Shown here piece by piece: positions 1-9,881 of a stretch of DNA of 64,000 nt. The translations under genes were made by a program, and so were the position numbers. Each line of letters starts with the position of its first letter. Within the stretch, counting starts at the first letter, position 1. The notes under the pieces are model-generated. The model worked only from the letters and a program-made list of their open reading frames with translations, did not search any database and was not told where the DNA came from. Source of the stretch: Chryseobacterium cucumeris (GTDB lineage: Bacteria; Bacteroidota; Bacteroidia; Flavobacteriales; Weeksellaceae); the NCBI RefSeq assembly GCF_001593385.1, contig NZ_LUVZ01000001.1, forward strand, positions 930,001 to 994,000, given 5' to 3'.

Positions 1-1
1 C

Positions 2-169
2 GAAAGTAAAATAACTAAAAAGACAGGAGCTTACGGGCAATGTCGCTATGCACTGGGGCTTTGTACACCAACAGGTTCTTTAAGCTTTAACTCCACTAAT
101 TTCTCTGTATCATTCTCCGGATTAGGCAGCAATATTGTAAGTAACGGGACAAAATCCCTTTATCCATAG
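2..169 (+). CDS. C-terminal fragment of an unknown, probably secreted protein
   Basis: An open frame enters from the left edge and runs 55 codons to a TAG at 167-169. The tail is rich in Ser, Gly, Asn and Thr, with short alternating polar stretches such as SFNSTNFSVSFSG, as in beta-rich surface or secreted proteins. No domain is recognisable in so short a piece, and no function is proposed. A strong hairpin 32 bases downstream supports this as a real gene end. Confidence 0.5.
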   Translation, partial: ESKITKKTGAYGQCRYALGLCTPTGSLSFNSTNFSVSFSGLGSNIVSNGTKSLYP

Positions 170-200
170 TTATTTTCATAAAAATCAGATTTTAATCAAA

Positions 201-225
201 ACGGGAAGCTCACTGAGCTTCCCGT
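201..225. terminator. Bidirectional intrinsic terminator
   Basis: Twelve-base perfect arms (ACGGGAAGCTCA and its complement) are separated by one base, with A-rich sequence before and T-rich sequence after. It sits between the plus-strand fragment at the window edge and the leftward acetyltransferase gene, so it can end transcription from both sides. Confidence 0.8.
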
Positions 226-244
226 TTATTATATTTTATAAGTC

Positions 245-1048
245 TTACCAGATTCTGACTTTTGACTTCAACGCTTCTATCGCATTTTCTTTAAGCCCAA
301 AAGTATTAATCAATATTTCATAGAGCTGTATATCATTTTCTATCGTTATAGATTCCTTTTCACCATCACGAGTCCGGATATTCAGAACATGGTCTGTATA
401 GGTATAACGAGCATTCTCATCTACTTTTGAAAGAATCAGTCTGCTCTTAAAATGAGAATCCGGATGAGTAGACAAATACCAGTTGGAAATATCAAGGTCA
501 ACAGGTACTACATTTTCAGGAGTAAATCGATACACAGGAAGCCACTGCTCCTTCCACATCCAAAGCGTATAGGTTTCTTCTTTATGGGAAACTTTAAACA
601 TTCCGTTGGGTGTTTGCTGCTGCTCTTCTTCATTTAAAAGTACAGGTGCAGTGAGCGTGGCTGTTCCAAATCCACAATCTACTACATATTGATCTCCATC
701 AAAATCAACAATAAGCAAAAGATGCGTCTGTGCAGCAATACTATCCTCCTGCCTTCCCCACACTACCCTTCCAAGCTGAAGCTTTACATTGAAACCTAAT
801 GTTTTTAAAACTTCACTTAAAAGCAGGTTTTGTTCATAGCAATATCCGCCTCTGGATTCGATCACCAGTTTTCTGAAAACATCATCTAACTTTAAAGAAG
901 GAACCGTCCCCGTATAAGGGTCAATATTCTCAAAGGGTATATGTTTCGGATGAAGCTGATGGATCCTTTTCAGTGTTTCCATACTCAATTCCGGAGTTCC
1001 AAAGAAATGAATCCGTTCAAAATACTTTTCCAGGTCTGCTATATTCAT
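245..1048 (-). CDS. Arylamine N-acetyltransferase family protein
   Basis: The 267-residue protein has the usual NAT length and its Cys-His-Asp triad. Cys70 lies in RGGYCYEQN, His109 in AQTHLLLIV and Asp124 in VDCGFG. The N-terminal helical part carries the family-typical HIPFENIDPYTG segment. NATs move an acetyl group from acetyl-CoA to arylamines, hydrazines or related amines through an acyl-cysteine intermediate in the cytoplasm. The physiological substrate in this organism cannot be read from the sequence. The gene is transcribed alone, with a possible -7 promoter element 30 bases upstream of the ATG, and the next gene upstream is a drug-exporter-like MFS protein on the same strand. A shared detoxification role is only an inference. 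Confidence 0.9.
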   Translation of the reverse strand: MNIADLEKYFERIHFFGTPELSMETLKRIHQLHPKHIPFENIDPYTGTVPSLKLDDVFRKLVIESRGGYCYEQNLLLSEVLKTLGFNVKLQLGRVVWGRQEDSIAAQTHLLLIVDFDGDQYVVDCGFGTATLTAPVLLNEEEQQQTPNGMFKVSHKEETYTLWMWKEQWLPVYRFTPENVVPVDLDISNWYLSTHPDSHFKSRLILSKVDENARYTYTDHVLNIRTRDGEKESITIENDIQLYEILINTFGLKENAIEALKSKVRIW

Positions 1049-1077
1049 AATTTTGTTTTTCCTGTTTCAGCAATGAG

Positions 1078-1085
1078 CAAAACTA
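1078..1085 (-). promoter_or_regulatory. Candidate -7 promoter element for the NAT gene
   Basis: TAGTTTTG on the minus strand fits the Bacteroidota -7 consensus TAnnTTTG and lies 29 bases from the ATG. No TTG was seen at the -33 spacing, so the assignment is tentative. Confidence 0.4.
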
Positions 1086-1151
1086 TTCACTCCTGTAAAT
1101 TTATTGAAAGATGTAACTCAAAATCACCTATATCTCATCAATAGAACAAAT

Positions 1152-2411
1152 CTATGGCTTGTGAAAATCTTTTTCAGAGGTGATATCAACTAAATTTTTA
1201 TTTTTTTTCTGAAAAGCAGAATAAGTAATTACCACACTGACCGCCATTAAAATAAATGCTAAAAAGAAAGGTGCCCCTGAAAATTTGAACGGTGCTTCAT
1301 CATGCGTGAAATAGTAAAATAAATTAGTCATCATCGGAGGTCCTATAATGGATGTAGCACTCATTAAACTCGTTAATGCTCCCTGAAGTTCTCCCTGTTC
1401 ATTGGAAGGAACACTTTTCGTGATGACAGACTGTAAAGCCGGTCCGCAAATTCCTCCTAAACAGTAAGGAAACAGAAACACAAACATCATCCAGCCTTCT
1501 GAAGCAAAGGCAAACAATAACATTCCTACTGCATAGAAAGCCAATCCGTAATAAATACTTTTCTGCTCTCCCAGTCTGGGCGTTGTATATCTGATAAGCC
1601 CGCCCTGTACAAGACCTACCAGCAAACCTACTACTCCCAATGAGATTCCTACCATTCTTTCCGTCCAGCTAAACTTATACATAGTAAAGAAACTCCAGTT
1701 ACTCTGTACAGCGTGACCTGCAATATAGATTAAGATCAAAGAAACAATCAAACCTGAAATTTCAGGGTGCTTGCCTAAAAACTTAAATGAACCAATAGGG
1801 TTGGCACGTTTCCAATCAAATTCTCTTCTTTTATCTTTATCAAGACTTTCGGGAAGGATAAAATAACCGTAAAGGAAATTAAGTAAGCACAGGCCTGCCG
1901 CAGCATAAAAAGGTACTCTTGCTCCGTAATGCCCGAGAACTCCACCCAGAACCGGCCCAATGATAAATCCAAGACCAAAGGCTGCCCCTATCAGTCCAAA
2001 ATTCTTGGCACGGTCTTCATCAGTGGAAATATCAGCAATATAGGCACTGGCGGTAGTGACACTTGCTCCTGTAATCCCTGCAATGATCCTTCCTAAAAAC
2101 AGCCACCAGATCGTTGGAGCCAGCGCAAGGAAAATATAATCGATTGCAAATCCGAAAAGAGAAATCAGAATGATGGGTCTTCTTCCGTATTTGTCACTAA
2201 GATTTCCGACTAACGGAGAGAATATAAATTGCGTAAATGCATAGGCAAATCCAAGCCAGCCACCATATTTTGCAGCTTCACTAATATCTGCATGAATAAG
2301 TTCCTCAATTAATTTAGGAACAACAGGGATGATGATTCCCCATCCCGTAATATCGATCAGTAAAGTAATAAATATGAAGCCTATAGCTGCTTTTTTCTTT
2401 GAATTTTCCAT
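1152..2411 (-). CDS. MFS transporter of the TetA/tetracycline-exporter type
   Basis: This 419-residue integral membrane protein has about twelve hydrophobic segments. The N-terminal TM1 with [19 protein letters not shown] and the motif A loop at residues 69-79 ([11 protein letters not shown]) match the DHA1/TetA branch of the major facilitator superfamily. A conserved loop such as YIADIS follows TM4. Members export tetracyclines or other small compounds by proton antiport. Many Chryseobacterium-type chromosomes carry such proteins without proven resistance, so drug specificity is not claimed. The C-terminal tail is short and charged. It appears to be a single-gene unit; the ATG at 2411 has a promoter-like element only seven bases upstream. 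Confidence 0.85.
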   Translation of the reverse strand: MENSKKKAAIGFIFITLLIDITGWGIIIPVVPKLIEELIHADISEAAKYGGWLGFAYAFTQFIFSPLVGNLSDKYGRRPIILISLFGFAIDYIFLALAPTIWWLFLGRIIAGITGASVTTASAYIADISTDEDRAKNFGLIGAAFGLGFIIGPVLGGVLGHYGARVPFYAAAGLCLLNFLYGYFILPESLDKDKRREFDWKRANPIGSFKFLGKHPEISGLIVSLILIYIAGHAVQSNWSFFTMYKFSWTERMVGISLGVVGLLVGLVQGGLIRYTTPRLGEQKSIYYGLAFYAVGMLLFAFASEGWMMFVFLFPYCLGGICGPALQSVITKSVPSNEQGELQGALTSLMSATSIIGPPMMTNLFYYFTHDEAPFKFSGAPFFLAFILMAVSVVITYSAFQKKNKNLVDITSEKDFHKP

Positions 2412-2418
2412 GATGGTG

Positions 2419-2426
2419 CAAAATTA
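2419..2426 (-). promoter_or_regulatory. Candidate -7 element very close to the MFS start codon
   Basis: TAATTTTG on the minus strand matches TAnnTTTG and ends seven bases before the ATG. If used, the mRNA would have almost no 5' leader. No -33 TTG is evident. Confidence 0.35.
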
Positions 2427-2533
2427 ATCAAATCTGAAAAATAATGATTCTAAATTATCAATAGTTAATATGTATACTAAAAAAAGTAAAGCAATACGAG
2501 CACGAACAGCTGACCACTATTGGGGCTTTCATT

Positions 2534-2562
2534 AAAAAAAGGCCGTTTCTTTCGAAACGGCC
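2534..2562 (-). terminator. Intrinsic terminator of secDF
   Basis: GGCCGTTTC and GAAACGGCC form a nine-base stem with a four-base loop (2541-2562). On the minus strand it is followed by seven T (complement of 2534-2540). It lies 25 bases past the secDF stop codon. Confidence 0.9.
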
Positions 2563-2586
2563 CTTACTAATTTATTGTAGTTTGTA

Positions 2587-5496
2587 TTACTTAGAAGCGA
2601 GTTCTTCTTTAGCAGAAGTAGATTTTCCATGTACTTCTTCTTCTTTCCCAGTCTTAAGGAAGTCATAAGCAATTGCAGACGCCACAAAGATGGATGAATA
2701 AGTACCAAATCCAATACCGATTAGCATCGCAAACATGAATCCTCTTAAGTTATCACCTCCGAAGATGAAGATCGCAAGGATCACCAAAATCGTAGTGAAT
2801 GAAGTGTTGAATGTTCTACCCAACGTACTTGAAATAGAGTCATCAAACAGACCAGCTAATGTTAATGATTTTTTCTCTCTCAGGTATTCTCTGATTCTGT
2901 CGAAGATAATTACCGTATCGTTAATTGAATATCCTAACACAGTAAGAATCGCAGCAATGAAGTCCTGATTGATCTCCATGTTGAACGGCATATATTTGTG
3001 AAGCAACGAATATGCTCCTAAAATAATTACCGCATCGTGGAATAGAGCAGCAACTGCTCCAAGAGAGAACTGCCATTTTCTAAATCTTACAAGAATATAG
3101 ATGAAGATCATTGCTAATGCAGCTAATACCGCATAGATACCGTGAGTCTGGATATCATCAGCAACCGAAGGTCCTACTTTCTCAGAAGAAATGATTCCTG
3201 CGTGGTCTTTATCAGCAGATTTGAAATCTTTCAATGTTGTTCCTGCCGGCAAGTTTGATTTTAAACCTTCGAATAATTTCTGTTCGATAATCTGGTCAGC
3301 CTTTAAAGATTCATCTTCGATAAGGTAATCCGTAGAGATCTTTAATTGTTTGTTGTTTCCGAAAGTTTTAGCTTCTACAGAAGAGTTCTTACCGTCTTCA
3401 GTTTTGAATAATGCTACTAATTTTTCTTCAACATCTTCAGCTTTTACATCTTTATCAAATCTTACCACATAGTTTCTACCACCGGTAAAATCGATACCAT
3501 ATTTGAAACCGTGTGTAGCGATTGAAACAATACAAATAACTGTAAGAACAGCAGAAACGATGTAAGCATATTTTCTCTTTCCGATGAAATCGATCCAGGT
3601 ATTTCTGAATAGGTTCTTCGTAGCCGGAGTCCAAACAGAAAGTCCTTTTCCTTTATTTAATCTTGAGAAAATCATTACTCTTGAAAGCAATACAGACGTA
3701 AATAATGTCATTAAGATACCGATCATCAACGTCAATGCAAAACCTTTAATAGGCCCTGTTCCAAAGAAGAACAATACAACTGCCGTTAAGAAAGTCGTAG
3801 TGTGACCATCGATAATCGCATTTAATGCATGTTTGAAACCATCTTTGTAAGCTTCAAGAATACTTTTCCCAGCAAATAATTCTTCTTTAGTTCTTTCATA
3901 AATGATAACGTTCGTATCCACCGCTACTGCCATGGTAAGAACGATACCCGCGATACCTGGAAGCGTAAGGGTAAAGTCACCCGAATCCATAATACCGAAA
4001 ATATAGAATAAGTTGATCACCATCGCAATTACCGCGTATACACCAGCTCCACCGTAGTAGAAAATGATATAAACAATGATAATAGCAAATGCAATGATAA
4101 ACGACATTAAACCAGAATCAATAGCCTCTTGTCCTAAAGATGGACCTACAACGGTAGCCTGAACTACTTTTGCACCTGCAGGCAATTTACCAGCACCTAA
4201 CACATCTACCAGTTCTTTAGCTTCTTCCTGAGAGAAGTTACCAGAGATCTGAGTTCTACCGTTAGGGATAGCATTTACAACGTTAGGAGCTGTGTATACT
4301 CTGTTATCAAGAGTTACGGCAACTGGTTTTCCAACGTTTTTCTCAGTTAATGTTTTCCATTCTTTTGCTCCTTTAGAGTCCATCTGCATATCTACCACTA
4401 CTCTGCTTAGTTCATCGTAGCTGATGTTTGCAGTTTCTACAGCACCGTCTACCGGAGCTTTCTGGTTAATGTTACCTCTGATCGCATATAATACTAAACT
4501 TTCAGTATCGGTAGCTTCAGGTTTGTAACCCCACATGAACTGAGTATATTTAATGTTAGCCGGACGTAGAGACTGACCTACTTTGCTGTTTAAAATTTTG
4601 TTTACAACTGCAGTATCAGATAATTTTACGTTAGCAACACCATTTGTTCTTAATTTGTCAAGCTGTAAAAGGCTCATGAAGTTCACATTCTTTGCCACTC
4701 CCATAGAATCTCCTTTTGCAGCAACCATAGTTGTCAAAGTCTGGAAATAAGGTGCAATTTCAGGAACCTGCTGTACTTCCCAGAACTGAAGTTTTGCAGA
4801 AGTCTGAAGCATTTTCTTCACTTTATCGATGTCCTTCATACCAGGCATTTCCACAGAAATTCTCGCTGTACCAGGTACTCTCTGAACGTTTGGCTGGATA
4901 GCTCCAAGTTTGTCAATTCTCGTTCTGATTACCTCGAAAGCTGTTCCTACAGATGCATCGATTTTTCTTTTAACAATGCTTTTCACCTGCTCATCAGGTG
5001 TGTTGTACTTCACCTCAGTAAGGGTTGTATTTCCGAAAATTTCCGGATCCGCCAACTTAAGATTTGCCCCTTTAGCTTTGTTAATTACATCGAACTGCTC
5101 AAAGAAGTTGTCGATGTAAGGTTTAGTAGAATTCTTCTGTGCTTCATCAGTTTTGTTTAAAGCCTCAATAAGAACAGGATTTGTAGAATAATTGGTTAAA
5201 TCATTCACAAGATCTCTTTGGTTGATTTCCAAAAGAACGTTGATCCCTCCTTTCAAGTCAAGACCAAGTTTCATTTCCTTGTCTTTGGCTTTAGTGTAAT
5301 AAAGTTTTGTGAATCCTAAATTCAAAGTATCCTTAGAAAGTCTTGCGATTTCTTTTTGATACTTCTCCGGATTGTCTCCTGCAATAGCAGTTGCCTGCTT
5401 TTCAATTTTGCTGGCGTACCATGTTGGTAATAGCTCGTTTAAGCAAATCAACCCTAGTACAATAGCGACAATTGTAATAAGTCCTTTTCCTTGCAT
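2587..5496 (-). CDS. secDF: Protein translocase subunit SecDF (fused SecD-SecF)
   Basis: The 969-residue membrane protein joins SecD and SecF in one chain, as is normal in Bacteroidota. After an N-terminal TM, the SecD half shows MKLGLDLKGGINVLLEI and a large periplasmic region, then a six-TM block with AVAVDTNVIIYERTKEE. The SecF half starts with a TM and KYGIDFTGGRNYVVRF, then a second TM block with GYSINDTVIIFDRIREYL. SecDF uses the proton gradient to help pull polypeptides out of the SecYEG channel on the periplasmic side. The C-terminal tail is Lys/Glu/Ser rich. It is a single-gene unit with its own terminator and a -7-like element 30 bases before the ATG. The identification is secure. 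Confidence 0.98.
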   Translation of the reverse strand: MQGKGLITIVAIVLGLICLNELLPTWYASKIEKQATAIAGDNPEKYQKEIARLSKDTLNLGFTKLYYTKAKDKEMKLGLDLKGGINVLLEINQRDLVNDLTNYSTNPVLIEALNKTDEAQKNSTKPYIDNFFEQFDVINKAKGANLKLADPEIFGNTTLTEVKYNTPDEQVKSIVKRKIDASVGTAFEVIRTRIDKLGAIQPNVQRVPGTARISVEMPGMKDIDKVKKMLQTSAKLQFWEVQQVPEIAPYFQTLTTMVAAKGDSMGVAKNVNFMSLLQLDKLRTNGVANVKLSDTAVVNKILNSKVGQSLRPANIKYTQFMWGYKPEATDTESLVLYAIRGNINQKAPVDGAVETANISYDELSRVVVDMQMDSKGAKEWKTLTEKNVGKPVAVTLDNRVYTAPNVVNAIPNGRTQISGNFSQEEAKELVDVLGAGKLPAGAKVVQATVVGPSLGQEAIDSGLMSFIIAFAIIIVYIIFYYGGAGVYAVIAMVINLFYIFGIMDSGDFTLTLPGIAGIVLTMAVAVDTNVIIYERTKEELFAGKSILEAYKDGFKHALNAIIDGHTTTFLTAVVLFFFGTGPIKGFALTLMIGILMTLFTSVLLSRVMIFSRLNKGKGLSVWTPATKNLFRNTWIDFIGKRKYAYIVSAVLTVICIVSIATHGFKYGIDFTGGRNYVVRFDKDVKAEDVEEKLVALFKTEDGKNSSVEAKTFGNNKQLKISTDYLIEDESLKADQIIEQKLFEGLKSNLPAGTTLKDFKSADKDHAGIISSEKVGPSVADDIQTHGIYAVLAALAMIFIYILVRFRKWQFSLGAVAALFHDAVIILGAYSLLHKYMPFNMEINQDFIAAILTVLGYSINDTVIIFDRIREYLREKKSLTLAGLFDDSISSTLGRTFNTSFTTILVILAIFIFGGDNLRGFMFAMLIGIGFGTYSSIFVASAIAYDFLKTGKEEEVHGKSTSAKEELASK

Positions 5497-5525
5497 TTTG
5501 TTATAACTACGTTAAATTAAGTCGG

Positions 5526-5533
5526 CAAATATA
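5526..5533 (-). promoter_or_regulatory. Candidate -7 promoter element of secDF
   Basis: TATATTTG on the minus strand fits TAnnTTTG, 29 bases upstream of the ATG. No well-spaced -33 TTG was found. Confidence 0.45.
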
Positions 5534-5712
5534 ATGATTTTCTTGTATTTTATGAATTTTTAACAACAGAAATGGTTTATTTCCAGATATATTGGTATCG
5601 TGATTTCTATTTAAGATTTAACAATTTTTTCATACTATCATAATGAAGTCTTCAAAATCGATTGGTATAAAATTTTCATTTACTTTTCCAACACACTAAC
5701 TCTCAAAATATT

Positions 5713-7080
5713 ATGAAAAAATTACTTTTTAGCATCAGTGTTTTTTCTTCCTTAATTGTTAATTCTCAAAGCATTAATTTGGAAGAATTTGTGACAGGAC
5801 TTACCAGCCCTGTAGAGATTACGAACGCCAATGACAGCCGCCTTTTTGTGGTTCAACAAGACGGCATCATTAAAATTATTCAACCCAATGGGACTATTAA
5901 CACAACCAACTTTCTGAATATCGGATCAAAAATTACTTTCGGCGGTGAAAGAGGCCTTCTTGGTCTTGCATTTCATCCTCAATACTCTACCAACGGGTAT
6001 TTTTTTGTGTATTATAACAACCTTTCAGGCAATATTATTGTTGCCAGATACAATGTGAGCTCTACAGACCCAAACGTAGCAGATCCTGCTTCTGAAAAAA
6101 TACTGTTGAATATTCCCAAACCATTCGACAATCACAATGGAGGAAGCATTCATTTTGCTCCTGATGGAAAGCTTTGGATCATCACCGGAGACGGAGGAAG
6201 TGGTGGTGACCCGAATAATAATGCCCAAAATAAAAATGTTTTATTAGGGAAAATGTTGAGAATCGATGTGGATGCTACCGGCCCTTACAATATTCCGCCA
6301 GACAATCCTTTTGCCGGAGCCGGAGTGGATGGTGCAGACGAGGTATGGGCTTATGGTCTTAGAAATGCCTGGAAATTTTCTTTTGATCTGACTACAGGCA
6401 ATGCTATGATTGCGGATGTTGGACAGGGAGCAATAGAAGAAATCAACAAAATGCCCATTACTACAGCCGGATTAAATTATGGCTGGCGTTGTTATGAAGG
6501 AAATAATGCTTACAATACAGCAGGATGCGCTGCACAGTCTACCATGACCTTCCCTGTTGCTGTATACAACCATTCTGGCGGGAAATGTTCTATCACAGGC
6601 GGCTACGTCTATAGAGGAAGCCAATACCCGTCACTTCAGGGAAAATATTTCTTTGCAGATTATTGTTCTTCTCAGATCGGAATGCTGGATACCAATAATA
6701 CCATTACTTGGACGACTCCTTATTCCGGAAATAACTTTTCTACTTTTGGAGAAGATTATCAAAAAAGATTGTATGTCGCAGATTTGAGCAATGGAAAAAT
6801 TTTCAAAATATCTACAGGAACTTTAGGAACTAATGAAAATACTTTAGGAGCAGTAAAGGTCTATCCTAATCCTGCTTCAAAAGAAATTTTCATTGATGGG
6901 GTAAAAGATAAAAAAGCAACCCTGGAAATCATCAGTGCAGAGGGAAGAAAAGTGATGGAAACGGATCAGATTATTAATGGCAAAGCAATTAATATCTCAG
7001 GGATACCTGCCGGAGTGTATTATATTAATCTAAAATCCGGGGAACTGAAATCATATAGTCAGAAATTGATTATTAAATAG
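5713..7080 (+). CDS. Secreted PQQ-dependent sugar (glucose/sorbosone) dehydrogenase-like protein with T9SS tail
   Basis: The 455-residue protein starts with a signal peptide (MKKLLFSISVFSSLIVNS). A six-bladed beta-propeller of the glucose/sorbosone dehydrogenase (GSDH) family follows, with GGERGLLGLAFHPQY, HNGGSIHFAPDGKLW, EVWAYGLRNAWKFSFD and GLNYGWRCYEGN. Family members oxidise sugars with PQQ, but many homologues are uncharacterised, so the substrate is open. The last ~75 residues form a type A T9SS sorting domain beginning KVYPNPASKEIFIDG and ending in a basic SQKLIIK. The protein should therefore cross the outer membrane by type IX secretion and be released or attached to the surface. 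It has no operon partner. PQQ synthesis genes are not in this window. Confidence 0.85.
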   Translation: MKKLLFSISVFSSLIVNSQSINLEEFVTGLTSPVEITNANDSRLFVVQQDGIIKIIQPNGTINTTNFLNIGSKITFGGERGLLGLAFHPQYSTNGYFFVYYNNLSGNIIVARYNVSSTDPNVADPASEKILLNIPKPFDNHNGGSIHFAPDGKLWIITGDGGSGGDPNNNAQNKNVLLGKMLRIDVDATGPYNIPPDNPFAGAGVDGADEVWAYGLRNAWKFSFDLTTGNAMIADVGQGAIEEINKMPITTAGLNYGWRCYEGNNAYNTAGCAAQSTMTFPVAVYNHSGGKCSITGGYVYRGSQYPSLQGKYFFADYCSSQIGMLDTNNTITWTTPYSGNNFSTFGEDYQKRLYVADLSNGKIFKISTGTLGTNENTLGAVKVYPNPASKEIFIDGVKDKKATLEIISAEGRKVMETDQIINGKAINISGIPAGVYYINLKSGELKSYSQKLIIK

Positions 7081-7252
7081 TAGTAGCTGGTTTTAAACGC
7101 AAACGAAACGCTAAGGCTTTTAAATTCTATAAAAAAGGGTGGCAAAGGCTTTTTACCAAGCAAAAAACATTGGACTACTCTAGACACCTTAATACAATCT
7201 TAATGTTTCAAAAAAGTTTAAACAAGTTCAAAACAAACCCACGGGTCTATAA

Positions 7253-7282
7253 AAAAGCGGTTCAGAATTGAACCGCTTTTAT
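7253..7282. terminator. Bidirectional terminator between GSDH and hemN
   Basis: AAAAGCGGTTCA and its complement form a 12-base perfect stem around a four-base loop. A-tract and T-rich flanks let it work on both strands of this convergent gap. The 170 bases before it hold no gene and look like decayed repeat sequence. Confidence 0.85.
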
Positions 7283-7283
7283 T

Positions 7284-8642
7284 TTATATAGTCATTGAGA
7301 AAATCCTGGTTTCAGGTTTGTTTCTCATCATCCTCAGGTCAAAAACCATGGCTACATTCCTTGTGAATGCTCTTCCGGCTTCTGTAATTTTAACTTCAGT
7401 TCCATTGATCTCAACCAAACCGTCATTTTCCATTTCTTTCAGCATTTCCAGCGCATTGTCAAGCTCAGGGAAAGAGTTATTAACATCAAAAGTGGTTTCA
7501 AGCTGACACATAAGATTCAGAATATGTCTTCTTACCGTAAGATCCTCATCGCTCAGAACGTGTCCTTTTACAACAGGAATCTCACCTTGTTCAACCATTT
7601 TCTGATATTCTTCCACTGTTTTTACATTTTGGGCAAAAGCATACCATGAATCTGAAATAGCAGACATACCAAGCCCAACCATCAGCTGGGTTTTACTAGA
7701 GGTATACCCCATAAAATTTCTGTGAAGTTTTTTATGAATCAGAGACTGATACAGATCATCATGCTCAAGAGAGAAGTGATCCATCCCAACCTCAATATAT
7801 CCTAGATCCTGAAGCAGCTTTTTTCCATCTTCATACAAACGGCGCTTCTCTTCTCCACTTGGAAGGTCATTTTCATCAAATCCTCTTTGTCCGACACCTT
7901 TCACCCATGGAACGTGTGCGTAAGAATAGAATGCTAGTCTGTCCGGTTTCAATTCCATAGTCTTTCTGATGGTATGTTCCATTGCTTCCCAATTCTGGTG
8001 CGGCAATCCGAAAACCAGATCATGGCTGATTCCTCTGTACCCTATTTCCTTTGCCCATTCTGTAACGTTTTTCACATTTTCAAAAGGCTGGATTCTGTTG
8101 ATGGCTTTCTGAACTTTAGGATCGTAATCCTGAACTCCAAAGCTCACTCTTCTGAAACCAAGGTCATATAAGGTCTGAAGATGTTCCTTCGTCGTATTAT
8201 TTGGATGCCCTTCAAAAGAAAATTCAGGGTGCTCTGCAATGTCTACCGATGAAAAGATCCCTTCCAGTAATGTTCTTAAATTCTCAGGGGAGAAAAAGGT
8301 AGGAGTACCACCTCCCAGGTGTAATTCTTTCAGTTTAGGTCTTTCGTTGAAAAGATCAAGATACAGTTTCCATTCCTTTAAAACACTTTCCAGATAAGGT
8401 ATTTCAACACTATGCTGTTTGGTGATACGCTTATGGCATGCACAAAACGTACACAATGCCTCACAGAAAGGCAAATGGATATAAATAGAAATTCCCTCCT
8501 CTGCATTGCTTTCATGAAAAGACCTGATTACGGTTTCCTTCCATTGTTCCGGTGAAAATGTTGATTCATCCCAATAAGGAACGGTAGGATAAGAAGTGTA
8601 ACGCGGTCCGGGAATATTATACTTATCTATTAAAGAGTTCAT
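7284..8642 (-). CDS. hemN: Oxygen-independent coproporphyrinogen III oxidase
   Basis: The 452-residue radical SAM enzyme has an N-terminus typical of HemN (YNIPGPRYTSYPTVPYW). Its [4Fe-4S] cluster motif is C60-x3-C64-x2-C67 within HLPFCEALCTFCACHKR, and GGGTPTFF follows near residue 112. It converts coproporphyrinogen III to protoporphyrinogen IX by two oxidative decarboxylations without oxygen, in cytoplasmic heme synthesis. The C-terminal HemN domain holds the MGYTSSKTQLMVGLGMSAIS stretch seen in true HemN rather than HemW, which supports the specific name. It is a single gene transcribed leftward, with a -7-like element 57 bases upstream. Confidence 0.95.
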   Translation of the reverse strand: MNSLIDKYNIPGPRYTSYPTVPYWDESTFSPEQWKETVIRSFHESNAEEGISIYIHLPFCEALCTFCACHKRITKQHSVEIPYLESVLKEWKLYLDLFNERPKLKELHLGGGTPTFFSPENLRTLLEGIFSSVDIAEHPEFSFEGHPNNTTKEHLQTLYDLGFRRVSFGVQDYDPKVQKAINRIQPFENVKNVTEWAKEIGYRGISHDLVFGLPHQNWEAMEHTIRKTMELKPDRLAFYSYAHVPWVKGVGQRGFDENDLPSGEEKRRLYEDGKKLLQDLGYIEVGMDHFSLEHDDLYQSLIHKKLHRNFMGYTSSKTQLMVGLGMSAISDSWYAFAQNVKTVEEYQKMVEQGEIPVVKGHVLSDEDLTVRRHILNLMCQLETTFDVNNSFPELDNALEMLKEMENDGLVEINGTEVKITEAGRAFTRNVAMVFDLRMMRNKPETRIFSMTI

Positions 8643-8698
8643 TTTGAAAATTAAATTTTATAAGGCTATGAAATTTAACATAATTAAAATTCATCTTA

Positions 8699-8706
8699 CA
8701 AAATTA
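8699..8706 (-). promoter_or_regulatory. Candidate -7 promoter element of hemN
   Basis: TAATTTTG on the minus strand fits TAnnTTTG and would give a leader of about 50 bases. No -33 TTG at the right distance. Confidence 0.35.
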
Positions 8707-8818
8707 ACCATTAGTTATGAATTTTAACCTATGAAATATATTAGGTTCTATTTTATAATGAGTCTAAATACGTATGATCAGGCTTTTAGCCAATAGTGAT
8801 AAATTCTATTCCTGCTAT

Positions 8819-9832
8819 TTAAAATTTTAATTTCATCACCGCAATTCTGTTATTTCCTGCAAGAACCACATGGTCAGCATCAATCCACTGGCAGACAAAG
8901 AAGCCTTTTTCATCAGAAATCTTTTTCCAGGTCTTCCCAAAATCTGAGGAATAGCTGATATGTTTGTCGCCTACCGCAATGATTTCTTTTCCTTTGGATC
9001 CCGGTTTTATTTTCACACAAGTGGTATATCCCGCATTCTGCCCTGAAGCCTGAATCTGCCAGGTCTTTCCTGCATCATTTGTCGTTGCAATATTATTGAT
9101 ATTAGCATCCTGTTTGGTATAATCTCCTCCTGCTGCTATTCCGAAACGGTCTTCAAAAAAATCAATGGAATACATTCCCTGGGAAGATTTTCCTTGTATG
9201 ATTGGGGTATTGAACAGTTCTATTTTATCATCTTTCAGGTTCATTCTTAAGATTCTTGAAGCTTTTCCTCCAGTCGCAATCCATAAGTATTTTTTAGAGG
9301 ATGAAATATTGGTATTGCTGGCGGCAAAAGCAGCTTCGCCATCATTTAACGTTACATTATTTTTAAACATGTTCCATTTCCCATCCTTATATACCGCCAG
9401 TTTCAGCAGGTGATCTTTATCTGCGTCACTGAAGGTATAGGCAAGTTTATCATTCACGAAATGCAAAGCATCATAAAACGCTGTTTTTACAGTATCTTTA
9501 AAAATCACCTGTGATTTCAGATCTTTTTTATCAATTTTGAAAAAACGTGCCGGACTTTCAATATTGATTGCATAGAAAGAAGTTTTATTCTGTCCTAGTG
9601 TTCTGAACTGAAGTTTTTCTTCAGATAGCCTGACCTGTTTCTGGTTTTTATAGTCTTTAAGATCTACAAACCCGAATTTGGAATCCGTACCGCTGTACCA
9701 TACTTTGTTGTCATATAGTTCAAGAGCCCTGATACTGATTTTATCGTTAAGAATGGTTTCAAGGCTTTCCACCTGCTGGGAAAACGCTGTAATTCCTACA
9801 GACAGGAATATAATGGAAAAAATATTTTTCAT
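8819..9832 (-). CDS. Secreted beta-propeller protein, BNR/YCF48-like (oxidoreductase-annotated family)
   Basis: This 337-residue protein begins with a signal peptide ending near TAFSQQ. The mature part consists of short beta-rich repeats. Two carry Asp-box-like signatures, TTNDAGKTWQIQASG and SYSSDFGKTWKKISDE, of the kind found in sialidases, BNR proteins and YCF48/HCF136. Such propellers act as extracytoplasmic binding or assembly scaffolds. The names 'oxidoreductase' or 'glycosyl hydrolase' used for relatives are not supported by visible catalytic residues. There is no T9SS tail, so a periplasmic location is likely. It lies just downstream of the amino acid permease on the same strand, separated by a terminator, so the two are probably independent units. 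Confidence 0.6.
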   Translation of the reverse strand: MKNIFSIIFLSVGITAFSQQVESLETILNDKISIRALELYDNKVWYSGTDSKFGFVDLKDYKNQKQVRLSEEKLQFRTLGQNKTSFYAINIESPARFFKIDKKDLKSQVIFKDTVKTAFYDALHFVNDKLAYTFSDADKDHLLKLAVYKDGKWNMFKNNVTLNDGEAAFAASNTNISSSKKYLWIATGGKASRILRMNLKDDKIELFNTPIIQGKSSQGMYSIDFFEDRFGIAAGGDYTKQDANINNIATTNDAGKTWQIQASGQNAGYTTCVKIKPGSKGKEIIAVGDKHISYSSDFGKTWKKISDEKGFFVCQWIDADHVVLAGNNRIAVMKLKF

Positions 9833-9850
9833 AGTAATAGTATTGTGACA

Positions 9851-9872
9851 AAAAAAACCGCCGAAGCGGTTT
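9851..9872 (-). terminator. Intrinsic terminator of the amino acid permease gene
   Basis: AAACCGC and GCGGTTT surround a CGAA loop at 9855-9872. On the minus strand the stem is followed by a run of T. It lies ten bases past the permease stop codon and just before the next gene's start. Confidence 0.8.
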
Positions 9873-9881
9873 ATATTATTA